Assembly (NCBI GenBank): GCA_025923975.1
Contig: JAICEV010000176.1
Location: forward strand, 1-7,116
DNA: 7,116 nt
Direction of reading: 5' to 3'
From: Propionibacteriaceae bacterium
Lineage (GTDB): Bacteria; Actinomycetota; Actinomycetes; Propionibacteriales; Propionibacteriaceae
Shown here: piece by piece, positions 1 to 4,831 of the stretch
Numbering within the stretch: the stretch's first letter is position 1
How the letters are laid out: every line of letters starts with the position of its first letter
Notes under the pieces: generated by a model
Told to the model about the DNA's origin: nothing
The model's input: only the letters and a program-made list of their open reading frames with translations
Database searches by the model: none
Translations under genes and position numbers: made by a program

Positions 1-350
1 ACCACCAAGCCATTACGCACCAGCGCCCGATAGATACTGGTCCGGCCCGGCACCAGGCCGATCCCATCCCTCTTGAGCTGGTAGCCGATCCGGTCCGCAC
101 CCCAAGCCGGATGCGCCCGCCTGATCTCCACAATCTTGGCCTCGGTCACCGCACTCATCTGATGCGGACACCCATGCGGCCGCGACGACCGATCACCCAA
201 ACCCTGATCAGCGGCATGCCGACGTAACCACACATGAACGCTCTGCCGCGACACCTTGAACCGGCGCGCCACCTCCGTCACCGAGGCGCCGTCCAGCACC
301 TCCCACACCGCCCGCAACCGCTGCTCGGCCACCCGCAGCTCCACAAGCAT
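1..350 (-). CDS. IS481-family transposase, N-terminal part (runs off left edge)
   Basis: The frame opens with ATG at 350-348 and stays open for about 116 codons to the left edge, so the C-terminal part, with the DDE integrase core, is missing from view. It begins MLVELRVAEQRLRAVWEVLD, followed by a helix-turn-helix (about residues 23-45, SVTEVARRFKVSRQSVHVWLRRH). A basic linker with DRSSRPHGCPHQM comes next, then a second helical module (ARRAHPAWGADRIGYQL-like, then GRTSIYRALVRNGLV). This order, HTH, DRS.RPH.CPHQ linker, then HPxWGxxRI, is the recognisable N-terminus of IS481-type transposases, which bind the element ends and carry out strand transfer. A good Shine-Dalgarno, GGAAGGAG (minus strand, about 357-364), sits 6-7 bases ahead of the ATG and decides the start. 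The family call is confident; activity cannot be judged from a third of the protein. Confidence 0.85.
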   Translation of the reverse strand, partial: MLVELRVAEQRLRAVWEVLDGASVTEVARRFKVSRQSVHVWLRRHAADQGLGDRSSRPHGCPHQMSAVTEAKIVEIRRAHPAWGADRIGYQLKRDGIGLVPGRTSIYRALVRNGLV

Positions 351-430
351 CACCGGCTCCTTCCGCAGTCGATGACGACCAGGGAAGAACCCACCATCCA
401 GGCATCGCAACAGGCGCGGCACCGCGAAAG

Positions 431-531
431 TGTCAAGCACCTACCGGAACTACTGTCAAGCAGCTACCGGAACCGCGTCTTGAAACTGTCAAGCAGCTAC
501 CGGAACCCAATGGTCAAGCATGAACCGAAAC
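431..531 (-). repeat. Four iterated 20-bp motifs at the IS end (candidate transposase-binding sites)
   Basis: Four direct copies of a 20-bp motif lie in the subterminal region. They are 431-450 (TGTCAAGCACCTACCGGAAC), 454-473 and 487-506 (both TGTCAAGCAGCTACCGGAAC), and a diverged outermost copy at 512-531 (GGTCAAGCATGAACCGAAAC). Start-to-start spacings are 23, 33 and 25 bp; the first two differ by 10 bp, close to one DNA helical turn. The first half (TCAAGCA) is the most conserved part and the second half varies in the outermost copy. Repeated subterminal sites are normally where a transposase binds; that role is inferred. Confidence 0.75.
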
Positions 532-553
532 TGCACACGTGGTGATGCTTCCC

Positions 554-574
554 GTGGCTACATCTGTGGCTACA
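554..574. repeat. Short direct repeat GTGGCTACA x2 in the IS-tRNA spacer
   Basis: GTGGCTACA occurs at 554-562 and again at 566-574, a 12-bp period, between the IS end and the 3' end of the tRNA gene. Short iterated sites beside a tRNA 3' end can be arm-type sites for a tyrosine integrase or excisionase, but no integrase gene is visible, so that is only a possibility. Confidence 0.4.
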
Positions 575-593
575 CTGGGCCAGTTCAGCAGAC

Positions 594-608
594 TATGCAA
601 ACTGCATA
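594..608. repeat. Inverted repeat TATGCA-AAC-TGCATA downstream of tRNA-Val
   Basis: A perfect 6-bp inverted repeat with a 3-bp centre lies 26 bp beyond the tRNA 3' end, in the direction of tRNA transcription. It could form a small hairpin but is not followed by a T-run on either strand, so it is not a convincing terminator. A protein-binding palindrome is equally possible. Confidence 0.4.
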
Positions 609-633
609 ACCTGTCTCTCACTAGGTGTTCCAA

Positions 634-710
634 TGGTGGGAGCAAGCAGACTCGAACTGCTGACCCCTTGCTTGTAAGGCAAGTGCTCTAACCAACTGAG
701 CTATGCTCCC
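634..710 (-). tRNA. tRNA-Val (anticodon TAC)
   Basis: On the minus strand the cloverleaf folds completely. The acceptor stem is GGGAGCA/TGCTCCC (710-704 with 644-638) and the D-stem is GCTC/GAGC. The anticodon stem CTTGC/GCAAG encloses the loop CTTACAA, with anticodon TAC at 676-674. The variable loop is GGGTC and the T-arm is AGCAG-TTCGAGT-CTGCT. The discriminator is A (637) and the CCA end is encoded (636-634), giving 77 nt. The anticodon UAC reads valine codons. A TAGACT hexamer on the minus strand (729-724) could be its -10 box, but I see no good -35 at normal spacing. A GTCGC-T-GCGAC palindrome (713-723) overlaps the expected 5' leader. No T-rich terminator is evident downstream. The 3' end faces the mobile element. 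Confidence 0.96.
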
Positions 711-755
711 GGGTCGCTGCGACAGTCTATTTCCCCTTAGCCGATCAAATGGTCC

Positions 756-785
756 GAATCGGGCGTGAGCAAGATGCTCGGATTC
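756..785. other. Imperfect inverted repeat in the 711-1002 non-coding gap
   Basis: GAATC (756-760) pairs with GATTC (781-785), and GAGCA (767-771) pairs with TGCTC (775-779) around AGA, with an asymmetric internal loop. It sits between the divergent tRNA-Val and the membrane protein gene. The rest of 711-1002 shows no coding frame I can support. The open frames there begin upstream of a much better start at 1003 and have no recognisable content. Confidence 0.3.
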
Positions 786-946
786 CGACAACCTCGCCTT
801 ATCACCATGTCGGTGCCGGACGGATTTGCTCAGTTGAACGACAACGCGGTCACGCTGTTTGCCGCACCGAGGAGGCTCCGCACCTGGGGCCTACCGGCAT
901 GGTGACACCCCGGTGTTGCTTCGGGTGTGCACACAGCCAATGAGGC

Positions 947-952
947 TAGGGT
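947..952 (+). promoter_or_regulatory. Candidate -10 box (TAGGGT) for the membrane protein gene
   Basis: TAGGGT at 947-952 fits the actinobacterial housekeeping -10 pattern TAnnnT and lies about 50 bp ahead of the ATG at 1003. No good -35 hexamer stands at 16-18 bp spacing (TTGCTT at 916-921 is too far), which is common for promoters in this group. The call rests on one hexamer. Confidence 0.35.
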
Positions 953-1002
953 GGCCCGTGCTGGCTCGACCAATGCTCTCTGCCCGGCCAGCGGGAGTAG
1001 GC

Positions 1003-1398
1003 ATGCTGAACAAGAACCTGGCCACAGCTCTCGGAGCCTTAACAGGCCTGCTCGGTCTGGTTGCCATGATTCGGCTGGCGTCCGGTGCCTTCAGTCATGG
1101 GATGTCGATCTTTGCCTGGGTGGCGATCCTGTCGGCCATGCTGCCCTGGATTGTGTATGTCGCATGGCGTGGCCGCCGCGGCAATCTCAGGAGGCGCGGA
1201 GCGCTAGCAGTGCTGCTGCTTGACCTTGTCGGGTGTGTGCTCGTGTGGCTGTTTGTGCTTGGTCCAGTGCTGGCCCTAGCCTGCTCGCTTGCCGCGTTTG
1301 TCGTCATCTGGGTCAGCGACTGGCCGCCCCGCCAGCTTATCGGTGAAGAGCGGTTCGTCCGCATCGAGGAACTGCGCCGCGCGGACGACTCCTACTGA
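1003..1398 (+). CDS. Small four-helix membrane protein of unknown function
   Basis: I do not recognise this 131-residue protein. Four hydrophobic stretches stand out: about residues 6-28 (ALGALTGLLGLVAMIRL), 36-55 (SIFAWVAILSAMLPWIVYVAW), 67-86 (LAVLLLDLVGCVLVWLFVLG) and 87-105 (PVLALACSLAAFVVIWVSDW). Helices 2 and 3 are separated by a strongly basic loop, RGRRGNLRRRG, which by the positive-inside rule should be cytoplasmic. The tail is charged (EERFVRIEELRRADDSY) and probably also cytoplasmic. The ATG at 1003 is preferred over in-frame starts further upstream (such as 859) because GGGAG lies 8 bases ahead of it and the upstream residues look non-coding. It ends 59 bp before prfB on the same strand and may be cotranscribed with it. 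No enzymatic motif is visible. Confidence 0.75.
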   Translation: MLNKNLATALGALTGLLGLVAMIRLASGAFSHGMSIFAWVAILSAMLPWIVYVAWRGRRGNLRRRGALAVLLLDLVGCVLVWLFVLGPVLALACSLAAFVVIWVSDWPPRQLIGEERFVRIEELRRADDSY

Positions 1399-1457
1399 CG
1401 TCGGGACGACTTGCGCAAGAGATCGAGGAGTGACTGGCCCAAGTAGAGTGGATCATC

Positions 1458-2573
1458 GTGGCCGGACCCGACTTCGCAGTCGCACTCGCTGACCTTGATA
1501 AGGCTTTGAGCTCGATTGAGGCTGTCGTCGATCCCGATCGCAAGCGCGCGGAGATCGCCCAGTTGGAGCAGCAGGTGGCCGCTCCCGATCTGTGGGATAG
1601 CCCGGACAACGCCCAACGCGTGACAACGCGGTTGTCCGCTTTGCAGGCCGAAGTCGATCGGGTCGTCGGACTGCGGGCTCAGTTGGACGATCTTGGCGCA
1701 CTGGTGGAGCTCGGGCAGGAAGAAAGCGACCAAGCCAGCCTTGACGAGGCAGCCGATACGCTGACCTCGCTGCAGAAGGCGGTCGAGGCTCTCGAAGTGC
1801 GCACACTGTTGTCGGGCGAGTACGACGAGCGCGAGGCGCTGGTAACGATCCGTTCCGAAGCCGGTGGCGTCGACGCGGCCGACTTCGCCGCCATGCTTTT
1901 GCGGATGTATCTGCGCTGGGCCGAACGCCATCGCTACGCGACCGAGGTCTACGACACCTCGTACGCGGAAGAGGCAGGCATAAAATCCGCCACATTCCAG
2001 GTGAAGGCCCCTTTCGCGTACGGAGTGCTCTCGGCAGAGCAGGGGACCCATCGGCTGGTGCGGATCTCGCCTTTCGACAACCAGGCGCGCCGTCAGACCT
2101 CGTTCGCGGGCGTGGAGGTGTTGCCGGTGACTGAGGCAGCTGATCACATCGACATCCCCGAGAGTGATCTGCGCATTGACGTGTTCCGCTCTTCCGGGCC
2201 CGGCGGGCAGAGTGTCAACACCACCGACTCCGCGGTACGGATCACCCACCTACCGACGGGGATTGTGGTTTCCTGCCAAAACGAGAAGTCCCAGCTGCAG
2301 AACAAGGCCGCCGCGCTTCGGGTGCTGCAGTCGCGGCTGTTGGAACGGGCGAGGCAGGACCGCGAGGCACAGCTCAACGCGCTCAAGGGTGACGGCGGCA
2401 ACAGCTGGGGTTCTCAGATGAGGTCCTACGTGCTGCACCCGTACCAGATGGTCAAGGATTTGCGCACCGAGTATGAGGTCTCGTCACCTGATGCCGTATT
2501 CGATGGCGACATCGATGGCTTCATTGAGTCCGGCATCCGCTGGCGCCGGACGCGGGAGACGGCGGCAACCTAG
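1458..2573 (+). CDS. prfB: Peptide chain release factor 2 (RF2)
   Basis: RF2 reads UGA and UAA in the ribosomal A site and triggers hydrolysis of peptidyl-tRNA. The 371-residue product has the full family layout: an N-terminal helical domain rich in heptads (about 1-120), then the decoding domain with the tripeptide SPF at 204-206 (RLVRISPFDNQARRQTSFAG). The catalytic loop follows, with GGQ at 249-251 (SSGPGGQSVNTTDSAV), whose Gln is the site methylated by PrmC in other bacteria, and then the C-terminal domain. The SPF tripeptide, rather than PxT, separates it from RF1. The start is GTG at 1458 with only a weak purine stretch ahead (GAGTGGA); the opening VAGPDF matches the usual actinobacterial RF2 start. 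There is no internal in-frame UGA, so the +1 frameshift that autoregulates E. coli prfB is absent. The gene ends in TAG, a codon RF1 reads and RF2 does not. Confidence 0.97.
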   Translation: MAGPDFAVALADLDKALSSIEAVVDPDRKRAEIAQLEQQVAAPDLWDSPDNAQRVTTRLSALQAEVDRVVGLRAQLDDLGALVELGQEESDQASLDEAADTLTSLQKAVEALEVRTLLSGEYDEREALVTIRSEAGGVDAADFAAMLLRMYLRWAERHRYATEVYDTSYAEEAGIKSATFQVKAPFAYGVLSAEQGTHRLVRISPFDNQARRQTSFAGVEVLPVTEAADHIDIPESDLRIDVFRSSGPGGQSVNTTDSAVRITHLPTGIVVSCQNEKSQLQNKAAALRVLQSRLLERARQDREAQLNALKGDGGNSWGSQMRSYVLHPYQMVKDLRTEYEVSSPDAVFDGDIDGFIESGIRWRRTRETAAT

Positions 2574-2622
2574 GCAGCTGCCTCCAATTGCTCCCTCTGC
2601 TCTGCTCCCCCGCATCCAAATG

Positions 2623-2651
2623 ACGGGCTCGCGCTGATGAGCGCGTCCCGT
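2623..2651 (+). terminator. Hairpin after prfB, possible terminator without U-tract
   Basis: ACGGG (2623-2627) pairs with CCCGT (2647-2651) and CGCGCT (2630-2635) pairs with AGCGCG (2640-2645) across a GATG loop, with a small CT/T internal loop between the stems. It lies 50 bp after the prfB stop. No T-run follows, as is frequent for terminators in GC-rich actinobacteria, so termination is plausible but not shown. Confidence 0.45.
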
Positions 2652-2660
2652 TACCAAAGC

Positions 2661-2672
2661 TTGACCTAGACT
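2661..2672 (+). promoter_or_regulatory. Candidate promoter element ahead of ftsE
   Basis: TTGACC (2661-2666), a -35-like hexamer, is immediately followed by TAGACT (2667-2672), a -10-like hexamer of the TAnnnT type. They cannot serve the same promoter because there is no spacer. TAGACT used as a -10 would place a start about 55 bp ahead of the ftsE GTG, just after the prfB hairpin. TTGACC has no clear -10 at 16-18 bp. Only one of the two is likely real. Confidence 0.3.
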
Positions 2673-2733
2673 CATCCCTGGCCGTCTGGCGCCCGAGGGC
2701 GTCGGAGCTGTCTATCTCGGGGGAAGCAACACC

Positions 2734-3420
2734 GTGATTCGTTTTGAAAATGTGTCCAAGACCTACGACAGCCAGCGCCGCGCAGCGCTCGAGAACATCA
2801 ATGTCGACATCGACAAGGGTGAGTTCGTCTTCCTGGTCGGGGCGTCGGGCTCGGGCAAGTCGACGTTTCTGCGACTGATCCTGCGCGAGCAGCGGCCCAG
2901 CACGGGCAAGGTGTTCGTCGCCGGCCGAGAGCTCAGCAAGCTACACAGCTGGAAGATCCCGGCGATGCGTCGCCAGATCGGCACCGTCTTTCAGGACTTC
3001 AGGCTGCTGCCGAACAAGACCGTGACCGACAATGTCGCCTTTGCTCTGCAGGTCATCGGCAAGCCTGCCTCGACGATCAAGCGAGTGGTTCCCGAGGTGC
3101 TCGAGCTTGTTGGGCTTGGCGGCAAGGGCAGCCGGCTGCCCGAGGAACTGTCAGGCGGCGAGCAGCAGCGCGTCGCAATCGCGCGCGCATTCGTCAACCG
3201 GCCAATGATCTTGATCGCTGATGAGCCGACCGGAAACCTCGACCCGGCCACCAGCGTCGGGATCATGAAGCTGCTCGATCGGATCAACCGCGCGGATACC
3301 ACAGTCCTGATGGCGACGCATGACTCAACCATCGTCGACCAGATGCGCAAGCGGGTGATCGAGCTCGACGACGGGGAAGTCGTCCGAGACCAGAGCAGAG
3401 GCGTGTACGGCTACCAGTGA
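2734..3420 (+). CDS. ftsE: Cell division ATP-binding protein FtsE
   Basis: This 228-residue ABC ATPase pairs with FtsX at the cytoplasmic face and uses ATP to control septal peptidoglycan hydrolases. All nucleotide-binding elements are intact: Walker A GASGSGKST (36-44), Q-loop Gln87 (TVFQDFRLLPNKTV), signature LSGGEQQ (139-145), Walker B MILIADEP with Asp163 and Glu164, D-loop NLDPATS, and the switch His196 (ATHD). The VFQDFRLL..KTV..NVAFAL stretch and its length are characteristic of FtsE rather than other ABC proteins, and ftsX follows. The start is GTG at 2734 with a strong GGGGGAAG about 8 bases ahead (2719-2726). A hairpin and promoter-like hexamers in the 160-bp gap after prfB suggest ftsE can begin its own transcript. 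The 92-bp gap to ftsX is wider than the overlap seen in many ftsEX operons. Confidence 0.97.
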   Translation: MIRFENVSKTYDSQRRAALENINVDIDKGEFVFLVGASGSGKSTFLRLILREQRPSTGKVFVAGRELSKLHSWKIPAMRRQIGTVFQDFRLLPNKTVTDNVAFALQVIGKPASTIKRVVPEVLELVGLGGKGSRLPEELSGGEQQRVAIARAFVNRPMILIADEPTGNLDPATSVGIMKLLDRINRADTTVLMATHDSTIVDQMRKRVIELDDGEVVRDQSRGVYGYQ

Positions 3421-3440
3421 GTCCTGCACAGATGAACTAT

Positions 3441-3468
3441 GTGCCGGCGCCAGATCGTAGCGCCGCAC
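3441..3468 (+). other. GC-rich hairpin between ftsE and ftsX
   Basis: GTGC(C)GGCGC (3441-3450) pairs with GCGCCGCAC (3460-3468) to give a 9-bp stem with one bulged C and a 9-nt loop. It sits in the ftsE-ftsX gap. No T-run follows. It could act as a partial terminator, a stability element or a translation control for ftsX, or be incidental in GC-rich DNA. Confidence 0.4.
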
Positions 3469-3512
3469 CCGACAGAACCACCGCCGCGAGCCGAGCAATT
3501 GGGGATTAGTTA

Positions 3513-4427
3513 ATGCGTTACCGCCACATCTTGTCCGAGACCCGCGCCGGGCTTCGGCAGAACCTGACCATGACCTTGGCGGTCATCATGACTATGTGGG
3601 TGTCGCTGTCGCTGTTTGGGGCGGGGCTGTTAGCGAGCCAGCAGGTCGACCTGATGAAGGGCCGCTGGTACGACAAGATCGAGATATCGATCTTCCTATG
3701 CGCCAAGGACACCCGCGGCGACCAATGTGACCCAGGTCAAGATGTCACCCAGGCTCAAAAGGATGAGATCTACCGAACGCTGCAGGCCAACCCCGAGGTT
3801 GCACCGGACGGCATCTACTTCGAGACCAAGCAAGACGCGTACACGGAGTTCCAGAGAGCGTATGAAGGCAGCCCGATCCAGGACTCTCTGACCGTGGAAC
3901 AAATGCAGGAATCGTTCCGCGTCAAACTGAAGAATCCCGAGGAGTATCAGGGTGTGGTGAGCTCGGTGGTCGGGCTGAAGGGTGTGCAGAAGGTGCAGGA
4001 TCTGCACCAGCTCCTCGATCCCTTCTTCAGGGCTCTCAACGTGCTCCAGTGGTCGACCGCTGGAGCGTCGGCGCTGTTGCTGCTCGCCTCGGCCTTGCAG
4101 ATCGGCAACACGATCCGACTGGCAACTTTTGCACGGCGCCGGGAAATCGGCATCATGCGATTGGTCGGCGCAAGCAACTTCTACATCACCGTGCCGTTCT
4201 TGTTGGGCGCGGTGATTTCGGCACTGATCGGTGTGACCCTTGCCTGTATCACCATGGCGGCTGCGGTCTACTTCTCGATAATCCGCGGTGCCCAGAACTC
4301 CATCCGATTCATAGCCTGGATCGGCTGGGAACAGGCAGCTTGGGCCATGCTCGGTGTCGCCGTGGTGGGGGTGGTGCTCGCCGTGATCCCAACGCTGGTG
4401 ACGACCAGGCGATATCTCCGGGTCTGA
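3513..4427 (+). CDS. ftsX: Cell division protein FtsX
   Basis: This is the membrane subunit of FtsEX, 304 residues. It has a short cytoplasmic N-terminus (MRYRHILSETRAGLRQNL), TM1 at about 21-41, a large extracellular domain at about 45-170, then TM2 (about 178-199), TM3 (about 223-256) and TM4 (about 274-296). The cytoplasmic segment after TM2, TFARRREIGIMRLVGAS (205-221), is the conserved FtsX/permease signature. The outside domain carries two cysteines, Cys63 and Cys72 (FLCAKDTRGDQC), close enough to form a disulfide, which is inference. In characterised systems this domain binds the coiled coil of a peptidoglycan hydrolase or its activator, and the next gene encodes such a protein. ATG at 3513 is chosen because the product then starts at the usual family N-terminus; GGGGA at 3501-3505 is a modest ribosome site about 7 bases ahead. 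An in-frame TAG at 3507-3509 blocks any upstream extension. Confidence 0.96.
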   Translation: MRYRHILSETRAGLRQNLTMTLAVIMTMWVSLSLFGAGLLASQQVDLMKGRWYDKIEISIFLCAKDTRGDQCDPGQDVTQAQKDEIYRTLQANPEVAPDGIYFETKQDAYTEFQRAYEGSPIQDSLTVEQMQESFRVKLKNPEEYQGVVSSVVGLKGVQKVQDLHQLLDPFFRALNVLQWSTAGASALLLLASALQIGNTIRLATFARRREIGIMRLVGASNFYITVPFLLGAVISALIGVTLACITMAAAVYFSIIRGAQNSIRFIAWIGWEQAAWAMLGVAVVGVVLAVIPTLVTTRRYLRV

Positions 4428-4444
4428 TCACCTGCTGATGCAAG

Positions 4445-4576
4445 TTTCCGACCAGTGCGGACTTCTTCGCTGCTGAGGCGGCGCGTGTGGCCGATTTGCC
4501 GGCCAGTGCGGAGTTCTTCGCCGTTGAAGCGGCGCGATGTGGCAGATTTTCCGACCAATGCGGAGTTCTCGCGCGC
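4445..4576 (+). repeat. Tandem ~50-bp repeat, 2.5 units, after ftsX
   Basis: Two full units (about 4445-4494 and 4495-4547) and a truncated third (about 4548-4576) follow the ftsX stop by 17 bp. The shared core CCAGTGCGG is at 4452-4460 and 4503-4511, and as CCAATGCGG at 4555-4563, giving periods of 51 and 52 bp. Units 1 and 2 each contain a 16-nt hairpin with six pairs and a TGAR loop (4468-4483 and 4519-4534); unit 3 loses it by an apparent internal deletion. Single-base insertions between units change the reading frame, so the repeat is unlikely to encode a repeated peptide. Function is unknown. Confidence 0.75.
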
Positions 4577-4611
4577 CTCTCGACAGGCAGACAGATCCAT
4601 CTCTTTGCGCC

Positions 4612-4668
4612 TTCACATCCGTCACAGAAACATCACAAATTCACTCGAATAACTTAAGTATCACGTGA
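4612..4668 (+). promoter_or_regulatory. Cluster of TCAC hexamers and palindromes, possible MtrA-type operator
   Basis: Hexamers of the form NTCACN occur at 4612 (TTCACA), 4621 (GTCACA), 4632 (ATCACA), 4640 (TTCACT) and 4660 (ATCACG), with steps of 9, 11, 8 and 20 bp. They lie in an AT-richer stretch about 160-220 bp before the M23 peptidase start. The actinobacterial response regulator MtrA is known to bind direct repeats of GTCACA- or GTNAC-type hexamers and to control M23 and NlpC/P60 cell-wall hydrolase genes, so this is a reasonable operator candidate. Two perfect 8-bp palindromes, ACTTAAGT (4652-4659) and TCACGTGA (4661-4668), close the cluster. The match is by eye and only one copy (GTCACA) is exact. 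Confidence 0.4.
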
Positions 4669-4765
4669 GACTTCATATCTAATCGATGTCGAAATCCCGA
4701 CTCGGGCGTTTTGGTCGTTGCGGAGAGCGTCACTGTTCCGAACTCTGTGCTTAGACACCGTCCTG

Positions 4766-4789
4766 ATCGGTAGGAGTAACTCCATCGGT
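4766..4789 (+). promoter_or_regulatory. Palindrome GGAGT-A-ACTCC flanked by ATCGGT direct repeats
   Basis: An 11-bp perfect palindrome at 4773-4783 is bracketed by ATCGGT at 4766-4771 and 4784-4789. It lies about 45-65 bp ahead of the GTG of the M23 gene and so is probably in its leader or promoter. The remainder of the 4428-4831 gap contains no coding frame or recognised riboswitch that I can support. Confidence 0.35.
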
Positions 4790-4831
4790 CGGAGGCGGGC
4801 CGTTACAACCGAACATTGATTGGGGAAAGCT

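Larger units (their letters stand above)
1..537 (-). mobile_element. One end of an IS481-type insertion sequence (partial)
   Basis: This segment combines a minus-strand transposase start (350 down to 1) with an iterated terminal region (431-531). Read on the minus strand, the element appears to begin at about 537 with TGTGCAGTTTCGGTTCATGC, which fits the TGT...ACA type of end common in IS481 relatives. The boundary is inferred from that end motif and from the outermost repeat copy; the other end and any target duplication lie outside the window. The visible transposase part has no stop or frameshift, so this end shows no decay. Confidence 0.7.

Noticed and set aside
234..545. Plus-strand open frame of 103 codons across the IS end
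   Set aside because: It is the complement of the transposase N-terminus and then runs through the terminal repeats; the minus-strand frame has the family motifs and a ribosome site.
859..1002. Extended N-terminus of the membrane protein
   Set aside because: The 48 extra residues precede a good ribosome site and ATG at 1003, do not look like membrane-protein sequence, and overlap the likely promoter.
1392..2249. Long minus-strand open frame (285 codons) opposite prfB
   Set aside because: It lies wholly antisense to a certain gene, has no family motif, and such shadow frames are common in GC-rich coding DNA.
4445..4576. CRISPR array
   Set aside because: The whole ~51-bp unit is similar between copies, so there are no unique spacers, and no cas gene is present.
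4268..4652. Short frames on both strands across the tandem repeat giving partly repeated peptides
   Set aside because: Repeat periods of 51 and 52 bp and single-base insertions prevent a stable repeated peptide; the apparent repetition is a by-product of the DNA repeat.
4640..4831. c-di-AMP (ydaO-type) riboswitch, often found before actinobacterial cell-wall hydrolase genes
   Set aside because: I could not find its conserved blocks in the leader; only small palindromes and hexamer repeats are present.
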